Shown here: one piece after another, positions 55,340 to 64,000 of the stretch | Layout of the letters: each line of letters opens with the position of its first letter | Position numbering within the stretch: position 1 is the stretch's first letter | Assembly (NCBI RefSeq): GCF_000499845.2 | Contig: NC_023750.2 | Coordinates: 7,841,082 to 7,905,081 of the forward strand | DNA: 64,000 bases | Direction: 5' to 3' | From: Phaseolus vulgaris | Taxonomy: Eukaryota; Streptophyta; Magnoliopsida; Fabales; Fabaceae | Notes under the pieces: generated by a model | The model's database searches: none | Seen by the model: only the letters and a program-made list of their open reading frames with translations | What the model was told of the DNA's origin: nothing | Program-made: the position numbers and the translations under genes

Positions 55340-56500
55340 AAATCAAACTTGTTCTTGAGTTGGTTATGTTGGCACTGGTCAATAAGAAAACAAACAAATT
55401 AGGTTTCATCTCTCTCACTCTCATGTATTTTGATAAGCATGCTAATATTAAGTTCTTTGATTGAAATTGATGCTCGTAGAAAATTCATTTATATCGATCC
55501 CTCGCATATAAAATCCTTAATAATGTTTCCTAAATATCGATCTCTCACATATTTATAAAAACAACTTAGAATCTCACTCTCAGACGTTAATGACAATTAA
55601 CATTTCAAGTCTATCTCTAACACTCAAATATGTTAAGTATTGTGGTTTAGGTCCAAAGCCTAAAAATACCTCCTGGTCGTCAGATTTAAGATTCTCAAAT
55701 TGTCACATAAAGTTAAAAGTAAAACAAAAATACCAATAATCAATTAAGAATTGAATAGTTTGAGCAGATCACTCTCAATCCCAAAGAGTATAATTAGTCA
55801 CACATACTTCTATCACCTTCCACTCTCCCAATTGGGTTATAATTCACTTTATGATGTTTTTCTCTCAATCTAGCACACACTAGGGTTAAGCCTCTAGCCC
55901 CCGTTTATCCTAGTTTTCTAGAATTAGGTTGTTTCTTGTGTCGCGCTAATGGGCTAAGTGATAAAACATAAAAAAAATGCTCAATCTTTCTTTGCATTTT
56001 TTTTTTCATTCTGGACCTTTCAGTTTTGTCTTTTTAGCTCAAATTATTCTCCTTTCCTCCCAATCTTTAATCCTCCCTAAAAATCTACAATTAACTTCAA
56101 ATTTAGAAATAAAATGTTCTCATAAAAAATTTTAAAAAAATATAAATTCATAAATTAAAAATTATTTTATATATAAATTAACAAAAAATCTTCATAAATA
56201 TCTAAATTTTAATATAAAATATTACTAAAATTAAACTCTTATCATAAAACCATATCTATATGAAAATTTTCCATTGTAATCATAATTTTAGAAGATATCT
56301 ATTAAGACTTATCTATTGTGGAAATTCTCCATTATAATCATAGCAAATTTAGACAATATCAGATAGATTCCCATGTTATAGAGTTATTGCTTTTTCTTCA
56401 AGACTATGTAAATTGTGATGAATTTTATAGGGTTTTCTAATTTTTAATATAAATAAAACTAACAGCGATATCACATATTCCAATAAAATCATGTTCATAT
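55340..56500 (-). mobile_element. Athila-like LTR/leader region
   Basis: This region is collinear with the split block at 7960-14290 (CACATATTTATAAAAACAAC, CAATTAACATTTCAAGTCTA, AATGGGCTAAGTGA). It lies upstream of the gag in the gag sense, so LTR or leader is the likely identity. Exact LTR ends were not found. Confidence 0.5.
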
Positions 56501-57495
56501 TCTGATTTATAATTCATGGAACCCAAGAAGAGGTAGAGAGAGAATTTGATAGAATAAAAGATGTGATATGTCACCTAAAGAAAATGACATAATATTCTTT
56601 CCTTGTTTGGGTGATGTGATAAAAGATGGTGATATTTGACAAGTAACAAAGCATACCAATTTTATAATAGTTAAAATCATAAACATAACACTATAATATT
56701 TATCTCTTTGTCATCTTTGAAAAAAAAAAGAACAATCTTATTTGTTCACACATTGATAGTTTTGTATATATTGAATATTTATGTACCATTCACATCTTGA
56801 TCTAAACATCATTTAATGATATTATTTTAAATAATAACTAATTACAATTCTATTTTCAATTACTTTTTTATCTTGATATTAAAGTTTTAACAAAAAAAAT
56901 ATTTATAAAACTAATTAATTTTGCTTATATTTAAGTGTCCTATTTGAGAATATAATAGATGAAACATGTCTTTTTTTCTTGTAGGCCTAGGATTCTTATC
57001 TGACATTGGTGAAGAACATATACCTATGAATCTGTGCCTAGGTATGAAAAAATACATAGAAAATTCCAAAACTATCCAAGCAAACAAAGAACTGTACACA
57101 GTCCTAGAAAAGTGATGGAATCTCATGGGCATCACGTTACACCAAAACACGATCATTCAAGTTACTATTAAATCGATGAACATTGGCAGCTTTTGCATGT
57201 AAATTCATTTCAAACACTTGTACATGTTTCTATCATTAGCCAACATATTCAACATCTCAGCCAAAATTTTCCAATTCTTTGACTTTTGTATCTCTCAAGT
57301 GGGTAATCATGAATAGGGTAAGGGTGAATTTAGATTTCACAAGAAATATTCAAATAAAATTTCTATTTTTTTTATTAAAAGTTGTCTCAATATATTTGGC
57401 AAATTTTCTAGATTCAGTTAGAAGCATAATTCCCCTCAAAATTCAATTGATTTATTTTGAATTTCATTTGTGAGACTCGCACTAACTTTTAATTT
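56501..57495. other. AT-rich intergenic stretch
   Basis: No supported gene or repeat family was recognised. Confidence 0.4.
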
Positions 57496-57499
57496 TTTT

Positions 57500-57905
57500 T
57501 TTTAATAATAAACCTATTTCTTTAGTGAACTGTATGTATAAAATCCTAGCAAAGATTCAAGATGAAGTCACTTCTAGATAGAATAATGGTTGTAAATGAA
57601 ATGGTGGAATAAGTTTGTATGAAAAAGAAGAAGAATCTTATTATAAAAGTGAATTTATTGATTAAGTGAGATGGATTTTTCTATACGATGAATGGTAAAT
57701 TTGGGTTTAGTAGTTGGTGGTTGGATGGGTGAAACCGATGTGTAGTTAATATGTTCTAGTTTGTTTATGATACTTTTTTCGTTTGTGAAGTAAATTTAGA
57801 GAATGTATTGATAATAAAAAAGTATTCTTAAGTGCTTTGAAATAGCATTAGGATTGAAGGTCAATTTTGCTAAAAGCAAAATTCAAGGTTTAAAGGTGCA
57901 ATGTT
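57500..57905 (+). pseudogene. LINE RT fragment (left half of a split LINE)
   Basis: Heavily mutated RT remnants: NKPISLVNCMYKILAKIQ near 57515, NLIIKVNLLIK near 57634, and ALGLKVNFAKSKIQG near 57849-57890. Its continuation appears at 59885-60275, so the minus-strand LINE between them was inserted later. Confidence 0.6.
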
Positions 57906-59885
57906 ACTTTATTTTTTTATCGACAATGAATAAATATATTAATAGAGACACTTCAGGGGTGTCCCAACCCTAGAACATGGCTCAAAACTCCCAAAAAAAC
58001 CTAAACAGCTTTTGACATATAAAGCACGACAGAAAAGGAAGTTAAATCCAAGTGGACTAAACTTGAGCCAACATGATTCCACTTTATTAGCTTTCAAGTA
58101 CCCAAAAGGGCATAAGTTGCCTAGCAAGAGCTTCTTGGCACCACTCAACAACACATTTAGAGCATCTTTTGACCATCTTGAGTGCATTAAAGTGCTTCAT
58201 GACAGTTGGCACACAACTAGCCTCCTACACTTTAACAACAATGATTAACGCTGCCTCCACCGATAATGCTTCCATCATAGTAAAGATACTATTACTTCCA
58301 ATACCAATCCAAATAACTTTGTTGAATGCTACTAAGAGAGCGTAAGATACGAAAAATTGAAGGCTTATCAGTATGATTAGCTGCAGCAAAAGGAGAGAGC
58401 TTGCCCTGCATCTAAACCATTCGAACATATGTGACAAACTAGTGAGAAAGCAACTCAATCAGTAGAGAGGTTGCAGCTATCTGTTAAACAAAACAATGAT
58501 TCATCCCACCAATACACTTCATTCTTCTTCTTCTGCTCCCCACATAAAATAGGATCACACCAAAACATTCCTACCCAACTCCCCTCTTACTAACTTGACA
58601 GTTGAACCTCCTCCAGGTTTCCCTATACAGGAAAATGCATGTTCTCCTTCCACTCGACACACTAACACATCCCAACCAGATTCTAACCAGCATTTACTAA
58701 AATGCTTCACATCATTACCACTGCTAAGCACTGGTTGACTGCTACATACCACGATACTTCCATGACAGCAGCTACACATCATTACAGGTTCTAAATATCC
58801 TTTACACATAGCTTTTGATACATAAAGTGTGATTAAGATTCCAATCTGAATAAGAATAGGTAAAGGATCGTAACATGTATTTCAACCATAACCAAGAACT
58901 CAGTTGTGTCATATGGAATATTTCTTCCGCATTAGAGACTCCTTGGTTGAAGACGATTTTATTTCTTTGTTCCCAAATGCTCCTTACTACCGCCACCCAT
59001 AACCCTTTCCAAATCAAATTCTGCTTAGGACTAAGGTGGGCTAAGAAGAAATTCTCAAAGTGGCACCTCAGATTCTTATGTTGGACGGTCAAGATACCTA
59101 CTCATCTAAAACACAAGGCCCATGCACGTTGAGCGACAACACGTTCCAAAAACATATGTTGGGAATATTCCTTTGGATCTTGGCAAAAAACACATGAAAA
59201 AGAACTAACCATCACCCCTCTCCCGATTAAGTTGCTTCTTGTTGGAATTCGGTCTAGCAATATCCTCCATGCAATAACCAAAGCATTAGGAAAAGTTTTA
59301 GCTTGCCATAACTGGTTAAAGAGACTTGTTTGGTCCCCTAAGCCATGAGAAGGTATGTAAGCATAAGCTGATTTCACGGAAAACGCGCTTGCACCATCTC
59401 CTCCCCACAATTGTTGATCCTTTACCTCCCTGTTCATAATACTCACACAAATATACCTTAACAAATCTTCTTCTTGCAAGGATTCCCAATCGAATCTAGC
59501 TCTCCTCCAACTTAGCCTCAATTTCCAGACTATAACTTCCCATTGACCTACCTCTCCCACCGTCAGCCCCTGGTCCATAGAAATGGAGTGTAGCCTGGGG
59601 TACAAGGAAATAAGCTTGGTATCACCCACCCAAGCATCCTCTCAGAATCTGACTTTATCTTCGGCTCCTACTTTCCATACCAGTGCATCTTGGAACCATC
59701 CACCTACCTCACCTTCACCACAAGCTCTACATAAGTCCCTCCACCACCATGAGTGGTACTTCTAAGGTTTTTGCCATCGGCTGGACTCTAATCCATATTT
59801 TGAAATTAACATGACCTTCAATTTTCCTTGTTCTTCGCTCACAAGACGCCATTTCTATTTGGCCAGTAGAGCACCATTCCATTCA
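57906..59885 (-). pseudogene. 5'-truncated LINE inserted antisense
   Basis: The 3' tail on the plus strand is TTTTTTTATCGACAATGAAT, GAGACACTTCAGGGGTGTCC. On the minus strand from 59885: ALLAK-KWRL, then a 175-codon open part (59102-59629) with FSVKSAYAYIPSHGLGDQTS, AWRILLDRIPTRSNLIGRGV and a CVFCQDPKEYSQHMFLE zinc region. The C-terminus (58802-59092) reads CHFENFFLAHLSPKQN, IWEQRNKIVF and FTYSYSDWNLN. It lacks the endonuclease and RT. The long open segments suggest it is younger than its host LINE. Confidence 0.8.
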
Positions 59886-60275
59886 CCTATTTAGACATGC
59901 CAATGGGGTGATCCAAGAAAGATCAGTTTCTGGAAACCCATGGTTAGTAAGATAAAGAAGAGTCTGACCAGAGGGAAGGGACTAATCTATCACTTGTAGG
60001 TAGATTTTGTCTAATTAAGTTTGTTCTTAATGTGTTATCCCTGTTTTTCATGTCATATTTTAGAGTTTCAAGGGCTATAGAAAAAGAATTAGTAGTTCTA
60101 CAAAGAGATTTCTTATTAGTTTGGAAATATGAAGGAAGGAAAATAGTTTGGGTAAAATGGGAAAATATGTGTAAACACAAACATGAAGGTGAGCTAGGCA
60201 TAAAAGATATAAGGGCTTTCAATTAAGCTCTGTTAGCCAAATGGAAGTGAAGGCTATTAATTGAAAGCATAAGCT
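59886..60275 (+). pseudogene. LINE fragment (right half of the split LINE)
   Basis: It resumes with FTYLDMPMG-like PFHSPI-TCQWG (near 59885), then RISFWKPMV, SLFFMSYFRVSRAIEKELVV and KYEGRKIVWVKWENMC, and stops at CACTACAAAAAAACG (60276), where a CACTA-type end begins. Confidence 0.65.
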
Positions 60276-60620
60276 CACTACAAAAAAACGTGTATAATGC
60301 AGCGATTATTTTCGCAAAAACTGGTGTTTTTAACCGTCGCATTATACGTTTGTGGCGGTACCGCGTACCGCCAGAATTCTTGCCGCCACAAAGTTTAATG
60401 TGGCGGTCAATTGAGAACCGTTGTAGCAGACGCCATATTATGCATTGTATAAAGTGTCGATTTTAAGCGTGTAATTGACGTCAGTTATAAATGTCATAAT
60501 TTTAAAACTGGGTAAACAAATTCTAACGTAAATAGTGACAGTTTTAACCGCCACTTAATACAGTATAGTATGACATTTATAATATACTTTATAACTGTCA
60601 TAATTTGAATATTAAATATT
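60276..60620. mobile_element. CACTA-type terminal region
   Basis: It begins CACTACAAAAAAACGTG. Subterminal repeats follow, with a TATAATG.GACGGTT-like motif and GTGGCGGT/ACCGCCA in both orientations (60350-60450). The far end is not identified in the window. Confidence 0.6.
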
Positions 60621-60909
60621 TATTTTATTTTAATATTTATAATAATTTATTTAATTCTATTTTATAATTTGATTTCATAATATTATTTAATTTCATATTA
60701 TAATTAAATTTCATAATATAATTAAATTGTAACATAAACTAATTTCATAATATAATTAAAATTGCTAAACATAATAATCAAAACATGACTTCATTTATTC
60801 ATTGATAACAAAGTTAATAATGTCAAACTAATCCAAACAACAAGTAAATTAAATTGTCAAAATATAAATTCTTTCACTTTCTAAACATATTACAACTAAA
60901 CTCTCAATC

Positions 60910-60987
60910 CTAATTTGTCTTATTGCTTCCACTTGATCCCATAATATTCTGACTTGATGATGCAGCACCACTTCCAACATCCGGTGC
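60910..60987 (-). pseudogene. Possible last exon of a CACTA-associated gene
   Basis: The minus strand has a TTTAATCCAG-type acceptor followed by 25 codons (APDVGSGAASSSQNIMGSSG, then SNKTN) and a TAG at 60910-60912. A Ser/Gly-rich C-terminal exon just inside a CACTA end fits an element gene. Upstream exons were not identified. Confidence 0.35.
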
Positions 60988-61608
60988 CTGGATTAAATTA
61001 AAATATGCTTAGAGTTAATTAATAATTTTTGAAAAATAAATGAAAAAAATATTATATTATGAAATTCAAGGTATAGTATGAGAGAAAAAATTATATTAAG
61101 GCAATAAAATTAAATTAAGGCAGCTAATAAAAATCAACAATTATAAATTAATTATAATTTTAGGATTTACCTTTAGATTCATGAGAAAGAGAAATAAAAC
61201 AATAACCAAATTAATAGATCAATAATATAGATATTTAAATAGAAAGAGTTTGAACATCACACTTTTAACACCACACTTTTAATTTTTTTTCCTGAAACTA
61301 AATCTTGTATGTCATGAAAGAAACAATTAATGTATCAAATCATGATTCAACTCCTAAAATACTTTATGAATAATAAATTGTAATATTCATCAATGACATA
61401 AAATTAGCAATGTTAATAGTTTTAGAGTAGGAATTAAAAAAGAAGCTAAAAAGAGGAAACATGTGAAAGGCAAGGACTGTTGGATGGTTGATCGATCATG
61501 ACTTCCTCTGACTCTGTCATATCCACTATTGTATAATACTTATTTTAAAAACATTAGTAGACATTGAGATGTGCATTTATGTAACAATCAAGTCAACACA
61601 AAGTTTAT
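60988..61608. other. AT-rich stretch between CACTA end and MITE
   Basis: No supported feature. It may be CACTA interior or intron sequence. Confidence 0.35.
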
Positions 61609-61611
61609 TAC

Positions 61612-62005
61612 CACTACAAGAAAATCATGAAATAGAAACCAGTTTGTAGAAACCAAAATAATTAGTTGCAATAGTAACTAAATTAGAGACCATTTTAGAA
61701 ACTAAAAAGAAATTTGGTTTCTAAATTAGTTTCTATTATTTTCTATTATTGTTAAATAGTTTCTAAATTGGTATCTAATTAACAACCAAGGTTTTTGCTA
61801 CCAAATTTAGAAACTAAATAATTGGTAGTTAAAACTTTAGTTGCTAATTAGATACCAATTTAGAAACTATTTAACAATAATAGAAACTAATTTAGAAACC
61901 AATTTTTTTTTTTAGTTTCTAAAATGGTCTCTATTTTAGTTTCTATTGTAACTAATTATTTTGGTCTCTAAAAATTGGTTTCTATTTCATGATTTTCTTG
62001 TAGTG
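61612..62005. mobile_element. Intact foldback CACTA-type MITE, 3-bp TSD TAC
   Basis: The terminal inverted repeats begin CACTACAAGAAAATCATGAA on both strands and extend, with few mismatches, through most of the 394 bp, so a transcript would fold into a long hairpin. The flanks are TAC at 61609-61611 and 62006-62008, the 3-bp duplication of CACTA transposition. This is the best-preserved copy and defines the family in the window. Confidence 0.92.
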
Positions 62006-62009
62006 TACT

Positions 62010-63400
62010 ATGACTTGACTCATGTCATTTTGTACAGAGTATCCATTATTTAGTAATGACTTAACTTAAAAAGAGAGAAAAAAGAGTGAGAATACACATC
62101 CATTCTTCCTTAAGGGATGCTTGAATTATATTTTCCTCTCCTAATTTTAAGAAGTACACTCCCCTTTCCCATAATATAAATTGTGTCACACTTTAGTACA
62201 TCTTAATGTAAATGAACTTCTTAGTAAATAAATTAATTAGATAACTGTTTCCTTTGAATTATAATCTGGATATTGAACTATGAAATGGTAAATAAAAGAA
62301 TTACTTTCCAGTTAACAAGTTGGAATAATCTAAAGGATAAAGACAACTTTTCTAGAGTAATTTTTTTTATTTAAATATAGATTTATGACATATAATAAGC
62401 AAGCCATATTAAACATAATGCAGTTTGTTGGACTCTAACAAACTTCGTATGTATATAGTGGTTCAAAAGGAAAATGAAACTATTTATTTTTAAAATAAAA
62501 TAGATTAGACATATATATATATAAAACAAGTAAAAATCTGCCTAATTTTTTAGAAAAAAAATACTCAAACAAAACAGAGTATTATTCCAAGATATTTGTT
62601 TATGAAAATCAAACTCCATGTTGAGGAAAAAAACAAAAAAATATGCATACCTAAAATTACAATCTACATACGTATAATAAATATATATTTTACATGCACG
62701 CACCGAATCATTTCAAAGGTCTTCCTTAAGCTAGAATGATACATATCCAACCTCACCTTCAATTTTTCACACTGCCACCATAACACACATGATCATGCTC
62801 TAACAAACACAAGATAAAAATTTGGAAATAGAAACAATTACACTAAAGCCACTAAAGTAAAGAACAATCAGTACTAATTAGTAACTAACTACTTTTTTTT
62901 AACCGACAATCATCCCAAATTCTCTTAAATCAATCCCAGAAATTCACACAAATAATAAATCACTCTTACCAAATAACGCATTAGAGATTAAAATAAGAAT
63001 GACAATTTCTGAGGAAAGAATCACACCATTTACCTCAAGTTCAACAACACAAAACGACTCTAACCTCAAATATACAAAACACACGAGCTCATTCAACTCC
63101 CAATACGATCCAAGTGGTTTCTTTATCTCACTAATAAACAACTTACAGTCTTCTTGTAGCACCAATTAGGTTTCCGGTGGACCCCTTCTGCAGTACTTAA
63201 TAAGATTACTCAACACCCCTATTTTTTTCATCCAGCTCAACTATTCTAATCTTCAAAACCCACTGCATCTTTGAAGAAAACACCACTCTACTTAACTACA
63301 CACAGCTATGTAAGCGCTTTTATTACTATAATAATATTAATTATAATTTTCAGCAAAAACAACATTCAACATTGATGCAATAAACTTGACAGTGAAATTG
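62010..63400. other. AT-rich stretch without a recognised gene
   Basis: A TA run lies at about 62510-62522. Between 62940 and 63165 a minus-strand frame of 73 codons is open, but I recognise nothing in it. A GTAGCACC near 63156 was considered as the second end of the CACTA element and not accepted. Confidence 0.35.
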
Positions 63401-63472
63401 TAGAGAGTAGCATTCAACATCCACAAAAAAAAGAGAAAGAAAAATAGATCGATAGACGAATCGTGTACTTGG

Positions 63473-63568
63473 ACCTGGCGAAATCGTAGAGTTTTCTGGT
63501 GCTGGAGAAAATCATAACTCCGACTTTGAGAACGTGATCCTCCTTATCACGATCTTTCCTCTCCCCAT
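63473..63568 (-). pseudogene. MADS-box exon-1 remnant with internal deletions
   Basis: The minus strand starts ATG with MGRGKIVIRRI (63536-63568), the classic N-terminus of type II MADS-domain proteins. TFSK follows directly, without the usual eight residues between. After a frame change, VGVMIFSSTRKLYDFA (about 63473-63520) follows, which normally comes some 20 residues later. So two segments of the DNA-binding MADS domain are missing, and a stop follows KSEL in the first frame. No K-box exons were recognised downstream. It resembles AGL17/SVP-type exons, but the clade is uncertain. Confidence 0.75.
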
Positions 63569-63832
63569 ACCATACCCTAACAATCAAATCCTTTCGATTT
63601 AGAAAAGCACTCGTTGTAAAACAGATCCACAAACAAAACTTCAATTAGACGAAGAAAAAAAACAAAAAAAGCAAAAATCAAAACAACACAGTTGCGAAAG
63701 AGAAAATAGAAGAGGCTTGGATCCACATGCGGTGGTGACGAAGGAAGACCAATTAAGTAACTAACTACTTAATAAGTTAGTAAGCAATGATAACAAAAAC
63801 ATGTTTAATTCAAGAGAAAACAGGGTAGTTAC

Positions 63833-64000
63833 CTGTAAGTTGTGTTTAATCAAATTAATAGATTGGGCTACAGCGGCGATATGACTCTTCCAATCATCAT
63901 CGTTTTCGTCCAAAATGTTCCAATTACTGGCCAGAAATTTTTGGACTGTGAGCCCATCAGAGGTTGAAGGCTCAGTGGCGGCGACCTTAGAGACCCAAAA
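63833..64000 (-). CDS. Probable partial exon of an unknown gene
   Basis: The minus strand is open from the window edge for 56 codons (FWVSKVAATEPSTSDGLTVQ, KFLASNWNILDENDDDWKSH, IAAVAQSINLIKHNLQ) and ends exactly at a good 5' splice site, CAG|GTAACT (donor at 63831-63832). The composition is protein-like and richer in G and C than the flanks. No domain was recognised. The start and upstream exons lie outside the window, and no downstream exon was found. It could be host or transposon-derived. Confidence 0.4.

Noticed and set aside
60276..63165. A full CACTA element ending at GTAGCACC near 63156
   Set aside because: The right end would be GGTGCTACAAGAAGA rather than CACTACAAGAAAA, and the 3-bp flanks do not match.
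1..64000. CRISPR arrays, bacterial operons or ribosome binding sites
   Set aside because: The tandem arrays have no unique spacers, and all coding evidence is eukaryotic and plant-type.

Overview
The window is AT-rich plant nuclear DNA, most likely from a papilionoid legume (Phaseolus, Vigna or Glycine-like; an inference from the style of the repeats, not proven). It has no bacterial features. Of 64 kb, only two loci look like intact host genes. Both are intronless AP2/ERF transcription factors of the group IX type: ERF-A on the minus strand (5961-6614) and ERF-B on the plus strand (33153-33731). A third, broken ERF copy lies at about 47.35-47.69 kb (minus), so this is a small local ERF family that transposons have pushed apart. 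A fragment of a MADS-box first exon (63473-63568, minus) and one probable exon running off the right edge (63833-64000, minus) are the only other host-like coding traces.

Layout. 0-5.2 kb: LINE fragments, a foldback CACTA-type MITE and CACTA-like terminal repeats. 5.25-5.74 kb: a GC-rich minisatellite of about 75 bp units beside ERF-A. 7.3-15.2 kb: a CACTA-type element with a 3-bp target duplication. Inside it lie an Athila-like LTR fragment and, within that, two LINEs, each with its own target-site duplication. 16.47-16.90 kb: an intact TRIM. 18.58-24.84 kb: a very young Ty3/Gypsy element of Tat/Retand type (here Tat-1), with LTRs that differ at one position by eye, a 5-bp TSD, PBS, PPT, gag and a truncated pol. 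Integrase is missing; in its place are a 1.1 kb tandem array and a remnant of an antisense ORF. 25.4-27.0 kb: a Mutator-like element with long inverted repeats. 27-29 kb: LINE fragments. 31-34 kb: MITEs on both sides of ERF-B.

35.4-40.8 kb: a second, older Tat-like element (Tat-2) with gag, protease, integrase C-terminus, a 70-bp tandem array and a long antisense ORF, but no RT, RNase H or integrase core. 40.8-47.3 kb: LINEs and CACTA ends, one LINE split by a 0.9 kb insertion. 49.0-52.4 kb: an old Ty1/Copia element whose primer binding site has been invaded by a TRIM. 53.8-56.5 kb: an Athila-like gag with its upstream region. 57.5-60.3 kb: one LINE inserted antisense into another. 60.3-64 kb: a CACTA end, an intact foldback MITE and the MADS-box remnant.

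The ERF proteins would act in the nucleus as GCC-box regulators of defence or stress genes. ERF-A is canonical and has a TGACG/CGTCA palindrome and a G-box upstream. ERF-B has an unusual DNA-binding domain, and its last codons and stop lie in a MITE end. The rest of the window is a layered record of transposition, in which the tandem arrays inside two Tat elements and the TRIM-Copia chimera are the most unusual structures.
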